Shown: in pieces, positions 39,301 through 53,400 of the stretch | Position numbering within the stretch: position 1 is the first letter of the stretch | Layout of the letters: every line of letters begins with the position of its first letter | From: Ichthyophonus hoferi | Taxonomy: Eukaryota; Opisthokonta; Ichthyosporea; Ichthyophonida; Ichthyophonidae | Reading direction: 5' to 3' | Length of the DNA: 64,000 nucleotides | NCBI GenBank assembly: GCA_002751075.1 | Contig: NAOQ01000149.1 | Span: forward strand, 56,207 to 120,206 | The notes under the pieces: model-generated | Databases searched by the model: none | Told to the model about the DNA's origin: nothing | Seen by the model: the letters and a program-made list of their open reading frames with translations, nothing else | Made by a program: the position numbers and the translations under genes

Positions 39301-42300
39301 TATGAAGAAGAAAGAATAAAGAGAGCGTATACCCTTTCCCATACAATGAAGTAGTAGAGTACCGCCTATGTCTATATAGATAAATCACTACACAAAGGTA
39401 AAGTCAAATATACTAAATATATCCAGGCACCAAGTGTGCAAAATGCAATCATCAATTAGAAATAATATCAAACCATCAGATGTGACTGGCCTACATTTCG
39501 ATCGGATCGTGACTAGTCAAATGGTCATCCACTATATCACTGTCCGTGTGATCCTGAAGTCGAGGTATACTTACTCCCAGGGCTAATGATAATGACGATT
39601 TGATTAGTGCATTGATCAACATAATTAAAGTAGTTAAGATATAGACTATAGTATTATCTTATTGCTTACCATTTTATTTAGATATCTGGCTAAGTCATCA
39701 CAATCTATCCCAGGACACTATAGCCCAGTCATCACATCACAATAAAGTATGGGTCCAATCAGAACACTCACACGGAGGAGTAGTTTTTAGTGATGGTACA
39801 GAATTACCATCCGATTCGAACCGGGTTTTATCATCAGGTCGAGGCGGGCCGACTTCGTTCTCAGCTCCAGAGATGGTATCCTATGGAGAGATCCCATTTT
39901 TTAAAAAAAACTCTATTGAAAAAAGAACAGAGAAACGTAAAAAAAGAAAAACAAATGGAACTTGAAGAAATAAAGAATGGTAGTAGTAGCGTGTATGAGA
40001 TAACCTAGATATAATGGGATAGTATAAGTCACATAACATAGAGTTTATATTTTAAACACGTATCCACTTACCTTCCTGTACCGGAATTACACCATTTTAC
40101 CTATCTATGCTATATGTGCGCTCATGCTATATTGTATTATAATAGATTATCTACTAACCATGACATCTTTTATAATATATAAGTATGATCAGAGTAGATG
40201 CGCCAGTTGAAGTCATGTATGCTGCAAGTATCTACCAATGATCTGAGTACTGTTATTTTTCACTTTCTGCTTCTTTTTTAAATGTCAATCTAATCTTATT
40301 CGGCGGTTTTCATTGATCATTATAGTGTTTAAATCCTGGTTAAATACCAATCAGCTGGCGACGTTGGCAACTCCATACCACATTGGGTATTCAATTAATA
40401 AGTATCACTATCCAATCACAAAACTACTTTACGCCTGGGCACCAATGATCTTTTTAGTAGAGTAAAGTACATGGAGATTGATTGGCACAATTTTATAGAT
40501 ATTCTTCGTTATGTATATGCACAAAAGCCGTGTAAGCACACATACATGTAATAAACCAGTGTAAAGCATACACATATAGTCTATATACCCAATACACACC
40601 TCGCTTATTTGAGACCAATTTCTCTTCCTACCAGGTATCACAGATTTAGAAACTGCCTGATTATGTGACGATGTCTTTGATTGTTGTGGTGAGGTATGTG
40701 TCTGCATTGCCATGGCAACTGTATCTCCTCCGTAATGTGGACTGTGTAGCTGATCATGTCCTGTGTATTGCTGTGGCGGTCCCTGGGATATTTCTACACT
40801 AGAAAAGTGTGATGATGGTGGTGCCCCTGCATTGGGGGGTACTATCCTTGGTCCCTCTAGATTCATACTTGGCCCAATAGGACCTGTAGATTAAACCACA
40901 AAGAGTATTATATTGGTAGTTTCAAAGTGATAATGCCATCAGAAGGCAGGGTTTAAATTACCATATTTAAAATAAGGCTAGAGAGAATGATAAATAAAGG
41001 TAAGTTAATCATTTAACTAGGCACATATTTAGGGAGGAATAATGTGAGTGACAAGAAGAGTATACCCCTGTATATGTTTAGATGTTTGTGGCTAAAGGTA
41101 CAGTCTTGTTTGTGCTGTTGAGCCCATATATATACATATATATACATGGGTTTATGGCTATACTATACTCACTTTCATAACCAAAAAAAGGTATATAAAC
41201 ATAAACTAATAAGATAGCCGCATTGCCAATGGGAAGCAAAGTAATATAAAATCATGCCATTATTTTCACAATCAGCGACAGTATCAACACCAGAGAGAAG
41301 GCCCACCATATTCATAACTGGGTTGATGAGATATATACGTATCGTTTCCTTTCTGCATTGTATATGTAGATGGTAAATGTGCCGAGAACTCTCCGGTGTT
41401 ACTAGATTTTTGTGATATGTGTGGAGGTGTCATGGTAGCAGGTCCATCTCTTACATCCTCTTTGTCATTCAATGGCCTTGAGGGTGTGAAATCTCTCATG
41501 GTAGAGGACCTAGGTGTGGTATTAATGTTTCTATTTTTATCACTTATTCTGTTCTTTTGTTCATGTGATTGTAGTGTATTAGATAGCCCTGATTGGTTAT
41601 AGCTGTTGCCACGGAAATATGAAGAATAGTTGTCAGGCAGCAGGAGAAACGACTGTATCGAGACCGAGTCATAAGGATAATGTTAGTTCAGACCTATATC
41701 TTTGTGGAAATATACAAGAAACATGCCGTTATATATATGTAGAAACAGGTTAGGGCCCTGTAATCTATATCCAAATTAAATAAATATTCCCTTTTAACAC
41801 ATGAACATTTATAAATGCAAATAAAGGATTATAATCTATATCTACAGCTTTACCATATACTATCACGTCTTTAATAACCATACTGCTATCGTTTTCAAGA
41901 GGATGGGTATAATACTTCAGTTAAAGAGCCCTATTAAGTGATATTCTGTATTTATATACTTATACAGAAACATGCATGTGCACAAAGTTTATATCTTTAT
42001 GTATATCCTTCATGTACATATATTCTTAAAAGTAATGAAAATCGCTCAGTTTCATAAGTACACTAGTCAAAAATTAAAATCAATCATTTTGAAAATAGCA
42101 TATTACAGTAGATAACAAATGTATTTTATAATTTCCATAAGTAATAAACAAAAATCAACCCATGTTGTTATTATTTATAATATTATAGAGTATAAGTCAT
42201 AAAATAATTCAACTCGTTATTCACAAGTATATATATGCATTATATGTATGGGTTAACAAACCAAAGTAAGTACGAGAATGAAGCGAAATTAATATAAGTA

Positions 42301-42486
42301 AATGATTGTGTAAGTGAAATATAGGTGTAATATATAACTACCTTAGTAACATATTAATTAATACATGTACATAGACCTAATAATTTCTCCCATCATCATA
42401 CCCAAACTCAATTAAGTATAGGACCATATAATGGGAACATACACTTCCTCAGGGTGTGCACCAATATCATTCACTGTTGTATTCAT
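36381..42486 (-). CDS. Unrecognised multi-exon gene with disordered N-terminus and helical C-terminus
   Basis: I do not recognise this gene. Exons that fit phase and splice sites, in transcription order, are: 42445-42486 (MNTTVNDIGAHPEE), 41307-41652, 40600-40883, 39808-39880, [unresolved part], 38855-38911, 38536-38568, 38442-38476, 38012-38060, 37527-37589, about 36891-37010, and a last exon ending at 36381. The N-terminal half is Ser/Pro/Gln/Asn-rich (SSTMRDFTPSRPLND, ISQGPPQQYTGHDQLHSPHY) with a basic GRKRNW motif. The C-terminal half is predicted helical (TMRLEEREAISG, FIKFQSNTIRIARENRLIQD, RTVLEILQLSFNQEV, INSEQIESILKDAFNQAA) and ends acidic (SVSDEDEEMEKTVIR). A nuclear scaffold or transcription cofactor is a guess from composition only. 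The join from 39808 to 38911 and the acceptor of the last exon remain uncertain. Confidence 0.6.
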
Positions 42487-43499
42487 ACTTATGATGAGTC
42501 AACTCATGAAGTCAGTGTCTAAAGCCAAATACGATGATATAGCCCTAAGTTGTAACCACGTTGCTCATTAAAGGATTACAATGTAGAATGACAAAACAAT
42601 AACAAAAAAAGTAAAAGTATTCAACGAACTAACTTGATTTTGAACACGTTCGTCCGCTTGATTTTTTGCTAAAACCGCTTGGTCATAGTAGCTAAACTAA
42701 AGTGCTATAAAATAGAGTTAAAATATATTAAAAATAATTTATCACTTAATATACGTTTACTGTACATCTTATATCTGCACCACTTATAATTATCAAGTGA
42801 ATATATATATATAATACCTGTATAATTGTGCTCGTATTTGACAAAACACAAAAGACTCAATTGTAAGGTCTTGAACAAGACATTTATTTGTCATAGTTAA
42901 TACAAATAGAATAAAAAAATGCTATAATAATAAATCAATAACCCTCCACCGATATTAGGATTAAACAAATAGACTAACCATAAGTTAAGCAAAAAATAAA
43001 AGAAGATAACGCAAAGTATGACTCCAAAATATTGACGTGACTGATAACTACTTACTTTCTACTACTTGTTTATTAGGCTGTCTCTCTAGCTATCTATAAC
43101 AAGTATTTTTCTATTCATTCGCATTAAGTCTCCTTCTTATACCCTTTCCCTTCCCTTCCGCTCGTATGGCTGGCTATATTGATCACTATATATGCACACA
43201 AATACATTACATTCCATCTTGCTGATTCACCACACCAAACAAATAATTTAACGAGGCCTGTACGGTTCTTGCGATTTAATTCTGATGGTCGAAATTGCTA
43301 CTTTTTAAATAGATGCAATGTTAATATTTGTTAAAGTAAAAAAATATGAATATTTAAGAGGTAATTATTTCATAGAATGGTGCCCAAAATATCCTCCATA
43401 ATACCCATTTTCTGTTTTTTATCAGTATTCTAAAGTGATGTAGAGGTATATCAGGACAAAACCTTAAATATGAAGTTAGAATTTCACATAATCAACCGT
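42487..43499. other. Intergenic region, no feature found
   Basis: 5' flank of the unrecognised minus-strand gene. AT-rich, with no coding signal. Confidence 0.45.
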
Positions 43500-43853
43500 T
43501 ATAGGGGTTTTTGAACCGAATGATAAGTTTCGCGATCAAAAATTATATTAAATTTTTACCGATCCAAAGGAGAGCAAATATATATATATCCTTTTACTGT
43601 ACAAATGATGTTGACAACATACTATATATGTTGATATAAAACGAGGTTGATAATTTTTTAGATAAAAATTACGACATAATTTTGATAGCATGTTAGGTAA
43701 CATCTAGGTTGAGTATGCATTGAAAGAAAAGTTATATAAAAAAGCTTTCAAAGCTTCATTTGTTCTGTTCTCCTTGTGATTGGGAAAAATATATTTTGTT
43801 TGGACAGGAAATTTTGATCGCGAAGCTTATCATTTGGATCGAAAACCCCTATA
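43500..43853. mobile_element. 354-bp MITE with long terminal inverted repeats
   Basis: Left end TATAGGGGTTTTTGAACCGA at 43500; the right end at 43853 is its inverted counterpart (TATAGGGGTTTTCGATCCAA on the minus strand). The first ~45 bases match closely, including ATGATAAG and TCGCGATCAAAA, and weaker pairing continues to about 90-110 bases per arm. TA at each end fits a TA (mariner-type) or TTA (Harbinger-type) target duplication, which I cannot separate. No coding capacity; non-autonomous. Confidence 0.85.
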
Positions 43854-45213
43854 CTTTTTATTTTTGGCTGATCTTTATTCGCTCAAGTGTTTGCCAAGGG
43901 CACCAAGAACTTTTCTTGTGCAAGTGGATTCAATGACACGGCCTCTTGAGTACGATGTTATTATTGCTTCGATTACCATAAAAATGATATACAAAAAAGT
44001 GAGTTTAATAGACGGTGAGCATTGGTATCTTTAAACTCAGAGACGATTTCCTATTTTTAACCTATTATACGCGGCTCACCTCTATAAAAAGCTATTCAAT
44101 GGCCAAATGGTAGCCCTCCTATATTGCTCAATTGGTCCATATTCATATTAGCTACTTACTATCACCAATTACTTCATGTAGTGATAGGTACTGTTAGGTT
44201 ATTCTGCGTAAAGTGTGATAAATTTACCATGAAAACAAAAAACAACACAGGAAAGGCTAAACTTTCAAATTTTACCACAAGTTCCCAGGCATCCAATATT
44301 GCCTTTTATGTCAATTTAATTACCTTAAAACCTTGATATTTTAAATAATAAAATAGTCATTAGGAGATGAGTGGAGATTGCTGTACACTGATCATCTTAC
44401 ACTGGCTCCACGTCTATGCCGTTAAATGGAAAAAATATTTAGTAGGCTTAATATTATTTTTTATCGGGTAACGAATAAGCCCCTTCAAAAGTCAATTTGG
44501 TGCTGTATTAAACAAATTCTATTTTTTTAATGTGATTTGATTTTAAAAAATTCATTAAGTAAAAGTAGGATAATGGAATTGTATAAAATAATAATAATGC
44601 ACATATGAAGGGTGAAAAAAGGACGTTCGTTAAATTTGTAATATAAATGTATTATATGGTGTATCAAACAAATGGCCGATCCTAGATTTATGTATCTCTA
44701 CTATCTAAATACAAATACAGTGGGAATATATGCATATATATACATACATATATTCTTAGAATCACATATAAAAACAGAGTATACTTAAAACCTTTTAAAT
44801 AGAACAAAACAAAATTATTTAAGTTATTGTTAATTATAAGAATAAAAAAATTGAGCCAAAAGAGTGCTAGTGGTCCACCAATAAGCCTACAAAATGAATG
44901 TATGTGCTAAGTGTGAAAATTGTAATTCGGTCCGATAAGATTACGAAACACAATACATATAACCCATCCGTATAGATTACATATTATATCTTATAGCTTA
45001 CTATTTACAATACTAGTCTTTAAGATTAAGTATTAAAGTAAAATATAAACGGAACTGAAAGAGCCAAAAAGGAAATTATATTCAAGCATTAAAACTCCAT
45101 TAGACAAGCCCCCGTATAGCTATTTTGCGGGATAATTTAGGCTTTATAGAGCACCTGGATACTGTAAAAAAATAATCCTTGAATTTGGATTATTTTAGGT
45201 TTTTAAATACAAC
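43854..45213. other. Intergenic region, no feature found
   Basis: AT-rich sequence between the MITE and the CBS-domain gene. Nothing supportable seen. Confidence 0.45.
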
Positions 45214-48200
45214 ATGCTTGACCTCAAAAAAGCCACTGTGGCCGATATTCCACTGAAGCACAATGGTCCTGTACTCATTGTCAACAGCTCAGATTCTATC
45301 AATAGCTGCCTACAGGTTAGTATGGTCCTCTGTGTGTGTGGCTTTATGATTTTTACGTTTTTGTGTTTTTACTATTTACTACATGCCAGATATCATTACC
45401 CTGTTTCGAGCTCAGCGGGAATATACCTCTATACCAATATTGGTATCTCTTTATGTTATTTTTTCTACGAACAATAAGAATATTTCTGTTATTCTCTGAC
45501 CTGTATATGAAGGATAATATCTTAAAATATTATGAATATTTGATATCTAGTCACTTCTATATCCATAGCTTGCCTTAATTATCTCCCATTATTATTATTT
45601 ATTACTATCATTTTCTTTCTTTTTGCCTTTTTATTCCTTGCTCTTTTTAATGTTACGGTTCCTCTTTCTACCTCTTAGTATGTCTTACACTACCGAGTAT
45701 ATTCTCCTGTTTCCATGTTATTCCCTACCTTTATTTCTTACTATTATGCGATATTCTAGAGCTAGAACAGGCTTTTATTGACATCAGAACGTCAAAATCA
45801 TACACGAGTTTCCTATCTGTCCTGATGTATTCCTATATATCTTCTCGCTTTTATCCTATCTCCTAATATTTCTTTCTTTCTTTTCTTTCTTTCTCTCCCC
45901 GTCCATACTGTATTCAAACTGACACCCACATTTAGTTGCAACACTTTTTCTATTTATTCCCCCCCAATCAATTTTAAATAACACATATTTATACAGCCAA
46001 TAAGAACCATTAATTAACCAATAACCCGCCATTCATAGGCCTTTGTAGCACGAGGTGTACTCTCAGCCCCTGTATGGGACGAGGCCACACAGACGTTTTT
46101 AGGCAGCATGGTACGCATTCCATGCATTCCATCTCTCTCGTCTGTTTGTATTAACCATTGTCTGTCTTGCTAGTGATTGTTGCATTGACAAGCATGTTGC
46201 CGTAATAATGATAAATAGGTTGTTATGGTAACAGCATGACTTTATGCATGTATAGGTATGAGGTATGTCTGTAAGGGAGGGAATCATATATCTGGGTACT
46301 AGGTAAGAAGGAGATGTGATAATAATGTCATTACAAAGGGTGGTCAATAATAAGAAGAAAAGTTGCATGGGTGTATTTTGAATGGAGGAATAGAAATAGA
46401 GAACTGTATAACAACTGTTAGATTACAATAATGCATTACTGTTATTAATACGCTATATCCCATTGTTGATTTCTTGCTTTTATTTTATTTTATTTTCTTC
46501 TTTTTTTTCTTCTTTTTATTCTCCCTTTTTCTTTGTGGCTGCATATGTATGTACGTATATATATATGTGGTCCACAGGGTCTGATGGATATTGTCCGTGT
46601 TATTGTGGAGACCTTTGGCCTTGAAGAGGTCAGGCACCATGATATCCATACACTCATGCAGAAGCAAAACCTGTTCACGGAGATACCTGTCAAGCAAGTG
46701 TATGGTATGTTATGCTATGTTATATTTATGCTATACTATGCCATGTTGCTACTATATTTTCCTTTTGCTTTATCATGATTTTAAATGAGACTGGGCAGAA
46801 TGTAGTTGAGTAATATAATATAATAATTATGTAGGGCCTGCTGTATGATCATATATACCCTTGTCATTTATCTACCCTCTCTTGTTCACTTACCTGCTTT
46901 ATTATCTGTTATTCACTTTCTTTATTGTGTAATGTGATCTGACCAGTTAATGTATAATATTTTTGAGCAACATTACTGTTATTTTAATTATGATAGTTGC
47001 CCTATTAAATGGTGAATATATATTTCTTTCAATGAGTCTCTATAAATACACATCAATAGTTGATTTTTCATGATGTCACACAGACTTCACCAAGCGCAAC
47101 CCGTTTGTGTCTGTGTCACGTGACACCTCATTGGCTGATGTATTGAAGATCATGACTCAAAGTGATACATATATCCGTCGTGTGGCTGTACTGGACTCCA
47201 CCAAGGTACCATACTATATACTTTTTTATTATATTATGTTATACTGTACTATACTGTGGTCTACCATACTACACCATACTACACCATACTGTACATGCAC
47301 CAGTTCCATATATTTTTATGAAATTTCATAAGTACAATGGCCTTAAGCCATGCATACTTAATAAATTTGGACTGATCATCCTGTGGGATTGCAGACGGGC
47401 AAGGAGCAGGTAGTATCGATTGTCTCCCAGGCTGGCATCATCAACCATATTAGCCGACACCACTCATTCGTACGTCATTCCTACGTCATGTGCTCATCTT
47501 CTTACTCTTACATTATTTCATAATATTTTTTCCTTTTTTTTTTTCTTTTTTTTTTTCTTCATATTTTATGTAATCTATAGATTTTTATATATGCATGTGG
47601 GTGTAAATAGTAAATATTTGTATATTACCTTACACATATTGTCTCTCCCTTGTATTCCTTCTTTTTATCGCGTGTGAATGCGTTAAGTGTTATTGCTACT
47701 ATATATATATTTATGCTGTAATCTTATTCTTTTCTATTTATATTCTAGAAAGGGCATCTATCTACATCTATATATATACACATATATGTTCTTATTATAC
47801 CTGATAATAGCTAACTCACATGATATTATTCAGATCCCCGACCAGGAAAAGGTAAAGACAGTTAAAGACTTCTATCTACATCTACATATATACACATTAC
47901 ACATGTATTTTCTTATTAAACCTGATAATGACCCACTCACATGATATTATGCAGATCTCCGACCACCAAAGACTTCGATCTTCATCTACATATATACACA
48001 TGTATTTTCTTATTACACCTGATAATGACCCACTCACATGCTATTATTCAGATCCCCGACCACCAAAAGGTAAAGACAGTTGAAGACTTCTACAAGCCTC
48101 ACAAGAAAGTGGTTGCAATTGGTGGAGGTCAGGTGGTCATGGAGGCATTCCAGATGATGAAGACAGAGGTGAGTGTACACACCAATGCATACTATCATAC

Positions 48201-50034
48201 ACATATACCATCATATACTATCATACATACCTTCATATGCATATACATAATATTATGCTATCTGTCCAATACAATAAAACTGTTAGATGCTCTAAAACTA
48301 GAGTATATAACAATTGGATCTTACAGAATGTCAGTGGTATTGCCGTAGTTGATGATGAGGGCCATCTGATTGGCTCGTTAAGTATCCGCGATCTCAAGGT
48401 ATGTAGATGTAGATGATAGAAGAGTTTTGTCTTTGTCCCCTTTTCATTTTTTTATTGAACAAATTTTAACCTATTAATCTCTCATTTAAATCTGTTGTCT
48501 GTACCAACCATATCATGCTATATTTTACAAGGTCCAATTCATGCCAATCATTTATACTCTACAATTAGATTATAGTATCCTATATCATCGTGTTCATATA
48601 TATGGTACACTCATAATCTAGTCCCCCTACTGCATTCTGTACCTTTATTTATCTATCTTGTTTTCTACAGGGCCGTGAGCTGTTTTCTTGTCTTTATTAT
48701 TTAGTATCTATCACCTTATATAATATACCGCGTGTATCACTATCACTGTCATTTATAAAATTTAAATAAAATATGCCGGCATCCAATGTTATTGCTTGTT
48801 ATTTTGTGAGCTGAGGTTGTAGGTGGATTAGAATGAACTGGATGGTGTTGGATTCTAACGCGACATAAGCATTTATTATACAGCATAATATTTAATTATG
48901 ATGTGGAGAGGTGTACTAATATAGAGGTCATTGTAGGGTATTGTGGTAAACAATGGGATTGATCTGGCACGGCTTCTTATGCCTGCCAGGACCTATGTCA
49001 ATATTATCTCCCAGATGGGCAGAGAGGTGAGTGGATATGGCATGGGAGTGGCAATGAGTATGGTGGATATATATATATATATATTGAGATAGAGAGAGAG
49101 AGATGAGTATATAAAGATAGATGTGACTTTATATAAATAGATCTGTCTAGATATGGGCTTGAAGGGCAGGTGAAGGAAGAAAAGTCTATGATAACGAGAT
49201 AAAAGGCTATGTCATGTTGAATATTAGACCTTATACCACACCCACCCCTTCCCCAGGGTACCAATAACCACCCCCTAGTGTAAACTTACATATATTATTT
49301 CCCCCTCACTTATTAAGTTTTTCTATGTCGTCTTTTTAGATGCTTTCTTTAATGTCATATCATTGCGTATATCTTATTCCCCCTGACTCCTTGTTACTGT
49401 ATTTTTTTGCGTTGTGTTACCCTTTCCGTGAAGGGGCGATTCCCTTTAAAACATGTGATAGAATGCACCAATGTACAACCATAATCTTATGCTGACAGTG
49501 AATGTTTCATGTCTTGCAGGAGAAGCACCCCGCAGTTAGTGTGCTGGTGACCGATACACTCACCGCTGTGGTTGATAAGATTGCTGCAGCTGGTGTTCAC
49601 AGGTAATTGCTATTCTATTAGTAATTAATGGTTGTAGGACTTATTTCTTGACACTTGTTATGGATCCATTGTTCTATCTTTGTCCTTCCTTTTTAGGTAT
49701 AATATAATACAGTGTAATAAAACATAATATAGTCTATTTCCATCGTTTTTCTTATTTTATTAACCTTCATTGACCCCAGCTTAATTGGGTAGTCCTTGTC
49801 CAACATATCACAACTGCTGTCTTACTTATATTACAACTACACTCCCATAAATATATATATTCCTAAATTTTAAAATATTTTATGTAGGAATCTGATTAAG
49901 TACATAAAACTAAAAATAACTAGCTAATTCAAACATGCCCACACAGAATGTTTGTGGTGGATGATAAGATGATGCCTGTAGGGGTGGTGAGCCTGGTAGA
50001 TGTACTACATGCATTATGTGAAACCGGAATGTAA
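45214..50034 (+). CDS. Four-CBS-domain protein, AMPK gamma/SNF4-like, 10 exons
   Basis: Exons 45214-45315, 46039-46110, 46578-46704, 47084-47205, 47395-47469, 48052-48168, 48327-48398, 48937-49026, 49520-49602 and 49947-50034 join in phase to 315 residues, close to the length of AMPK gamma-1. Four CBS repeats lie at about 16-74, 103-165, 178-232 and 260-313. Each shows the strand-helix-turn pattern, for example GVLSAPVWDEATQTFLG, VSGIAVVDDEGHLIGSLSIRDL and HRMFVVDDKMMPVGVVSLVDVL. Conserved Asp residues that contact ribose in CBS folds are kept in repeats 3 and 4 (IRDL, LVDVL). Such proteins bind adenine nucleotides and regulate a partner kinase. It may be a true SNF1/AMPK gamma subunit or a relative such as plant KIN-gamma or CBSX-type proteins; I cannot decide which. 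Intron 5 holds a tandem duplication of the exon 6 acceptor. Confidence 0.85.
47752..48080 (+). repeat. Tandem triplication of an intron end plus exon start
   Basis: About 100-120 bases repeat three times: a ctatctacatctacatatat block, a cctgataat block, cactcacatg, a tattattcag acceptor and the first bases of exon 6 (atccccgacca). Acceptors end at 47833, 47954 and 48051, with spacings of 121 and 97 bases. Only the third copy leads into the full exon with an open frame. Copy 1 also keeps a donor-like AAAAGGTAAAG, so a 6-codon mini-exon (IPDQEK) is conceivable. Confidence 0.88.
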
Positions 50035-50387
50035 ATTTTCCAGCGGCCGCTCTAGCGCTGGATTTGGGTCGATTGTGACTGGAATTATTATAGACTGGGT
50101 GATAAATAATAGTGGAGAAGGCCTATAACGGGTCTATTCTGCCTGTGGACCGACCGGGCCATATCACAGGTTATGATAGTGATGTGATTGGATCTGTACC
50201 AGCCTGTACTATGTGTCTACATCCTATATCCCTTGCGGTAGTTGAGGCTGCCTTGCTTTTCTTGAAAATTTATTATAATAACAAAAAAAAAACAACTATT
50301 GATCTGAGCCAAAAATAAGACTCGCATCCTATTAAAAGGGTGTATTTAGCCTACAATGGCTTAAATGCTCGTGTCTTCATATAGGTG

Positions 50388-50424
<37 letters not shown>

Positions 50425-53400
50425 TGAATAAAATTATGTATCTACTCCATTCGAGTATATATCATTCATTCATCTCCCGATTGTCCTGTGTTTTATTTGG
50501 ACTCGAGTTTCCTGGTGAGGTATTCAATTGGTTAGCACTCAGTTTCACAATATCACCGCACATATTATCCATTACACACTTCACGTTTATTTTCTTGGGA
50601 TTTTAATCAAAAAATGATATTATTAATAATGATGTCTATTCAATGCATCTGCCGGGTTACGCTGGAGATAGTTTAGTATCTGTGCATTGTATCGTATATG
50701 CAGCATTTTCTAGTGTATACATGGCTTAATAATTCCCGCTCAATACCGAAGTAACGGAAGATGCACATTATATTAAAAGAAATCTTTGGAAGGTGAGCAG
50801 ATTGATGAATGGCTTGGTTGGATGAAATATCTATGAGCTAAGCACTAATTGAAGAAAAATGAGTAAACTCAAGAAATATATCCGATATAAGACGGCACTA
50901 GTTTATTTCATAGATTTGTGTGCAATGTCCAAACCAGGCAATAGTTATTTCAGACTTCCTAGAAATTTTTTTGTGAATATGCTACTTATATGCCGACTAG
51001 AACTGCAAACTGCATCAGCATCAGTATTATATCTGTATGTCGGCCATTTTTCTTTGAACGGTATTTGCTTTTCATATTCTTATCGCTAAAACCTTATCAA
51101 AAAGGCAAGCTTTAATGATATCAAATGAATCCAGACAAACCAATAATATTATTTTGAACATTAATATAAACAGTATTACCAAGACTAAAAATAACCGGAA
51201 CACAAGTATTGGCAATAGCGAGTTATGATGAACCTGTGTATGTATTGCCAAAAAATGATCACAGATAAAATTATACCACCGTTCCTGAGACAGGTAGCTA
51301 TGAATTTTCCTCCAGCTCAGTGTCAGGTGTACAAACATATTGCATAATGTTCTTATCATTCACTTTACCTATATGCATACCACATGGATATCCGACTCCA
51401 TCTCTTGCAAGAAAATGGTTTCTTGTGCACAAAGCGAATAGTCCAGAAGTGCTTGCAAAAAGTAAGCCTGGCAAAGCTGTGCCCTTAGCAATTTTCCCCT
51501 GAACTGCTAACATGATGGAGCAACTAGTTTAGGCTGTTTGTATTTTTTTTTTCAATAGGTATGTGACTGTATGTGACTGCAATCATATGTATGATTTTCT
51601 TTCCCTTACATTTACAGAGGTCCTAATGTACTCTAAAATACAAACAAAAGTAGTTTTTAACGGTAAACGACTTTCTTTTCTACCCAGATCTCCTCCTTTT
51701 TTCATTGTTAATGACAAATTAACCGACGTGTAGGATCACGTTACAGTTTAGTTCAGTTTACTTTCGTGGGTTAGAACTGCCGCGTTATCTAATACTCGGC
51801 CAAATTTTGTTATTATATTATATCTATTTTTTATCACCGATAAATATATATATGTAAGGGGGAAAAAATATATTATATTACTGTAACAAACTTGAAAAGA
51901 GACGCTCCTACAATTGACGGCATAATTTACAAACATTATTTTTTGAAAATATATCAGATAATCAAGCTTTTAAAAGACAAACAAATACTAGTATTCTCTC
52001 GTAGTTCACTCCTATCGCGATATATAACTATAGAACTGAATATACTTAAATATATACATTTTTGGCTATTATAATGCAAGGAAGATAGTACGGCTGAGTC
52101 ATCCTATAAAACGAAGTTGCTTATGGCAGTAAGTTAAGAAGTTTAAAATTAGATAATATAAGAAAGTATGCTCTGGTGTGGTTTGGTATATACTAGCATA
52201 ATGAAAGCTATAACATTATTGTAAAACCTTTTTTTAAAGAAAACAATGAAAAGCACATTTGGAATTCATAACAGCAATAGGTATGTTCTTTAAATTTTGG
52301 AGTTTATTAACGTAAAAAGGTAGGGCTCGTAATATATATATTTTATAGTTACATGTGACTATGTGTTTACAGATAAACATCATTCCAATAACTCTTTTTG
52401 CATTACCTCTATTAACGTTAGGATATTGATTGAGGTATTTTTAAAAATAATTAGGTAGCCAACCACTCAGTCGCATCGTGGCCACTGAACTATGTTGATA
52501 AATTTTTCTTTTCACTGGCTCAGGTTTGCATTTCCTCGGCCATGTCTTCCCAGGCTTGTTGAAATTTGTACTTCTGGATGTCTTTTGGTTTTGAAGATAT
52601 AATGGGAGCCTCTGTATGCACAATATTCTATATTTGCAGTGTCTCAAGGGTTGTCATACTAATATGCTTTGTCATTGGCTTAAACAAGCTTGGCATGTGG
52701 GGGAGGGGGTGTCAAGGTTTAAATTCGTTGAATGAGAGTTTGCTATTTTTTGAATTTTCTTTGGCGATTGAAATTGTTAAGTTGAAAGAGATGTGGGATT
52801 TTTCACTATTAGGAAAGATGCGCTTACGGGAAAGAGACTTAGTAAACGGCTTCTTTTATTACTTTTATACCCAGTGAAATAAATAGGGTCTGGGTGTTTG
52901 TTAGAGGTTGAAAGTAGAAATGAATATTTTATATTATGTAAATAATAGTTGTGATAATGCATACACTTTGAAAAGTTCTATTGCTCGTTTGCATGCTTCT
53001 GAAAATTATAGATGAACTAACAACAAAAAACCGTTGTAATCTTGATCAAAAAATATTGTTTCTCTGAATTTTTCAATCCAAGAGTATCATTTGAGGTAGT
53101 CAAGATCAAAATCTGGTGGGAGAGTCTCGTTAAGCAGATGGTTGTTGTCTGTTGTGGATTCTTCGCAGTCAGTTGAAAGTGTAGCTTTTACTTTCTAGTC
53201 TATTCACACGGGTCAGGTACGGGCAATGGGAGTTAGTAATAATCTGTGCTTAAAAAAATGTAGTCTTTGGAAGAACTTAACATTTGGGTTCTAGTCATAC
53301 CTTACGCTAAAATGAATATTTTTACTCTATGTTTAAGCAGCATTTATTTGTGTATAATTTCCGATCCTTCATACAGACCTGAGGTTTACTCATGTAGTTT

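Noticed and set aside
39808-39840. tRNA B-box-like GGTTCGAATC on the minus strand
   Set aside because: It lies in a coding exon in frame (KTRFESD), and I find no A box, acceptor stem or cloverleaf around it.
47420-47677. 85-residue open frame over 47420-47677
   Set aside because: It runs from exon 5 of the CBS gene in a wrong frame into a poly(T)-rich intron.
50041-50060. NotI-like gcggccgctctag resembling a cloning-vector polylinker
   Set aside because: The match stops after 13 bases and the surrounding sequence is ordinary for the window, so chance is more likely than vector contamination.
52441-52877. Overlapping open frames of 68 and 103 residues
   Set aside because: No recognised family, composition like the flanking non-coding DNA, and no supporting splice partners.
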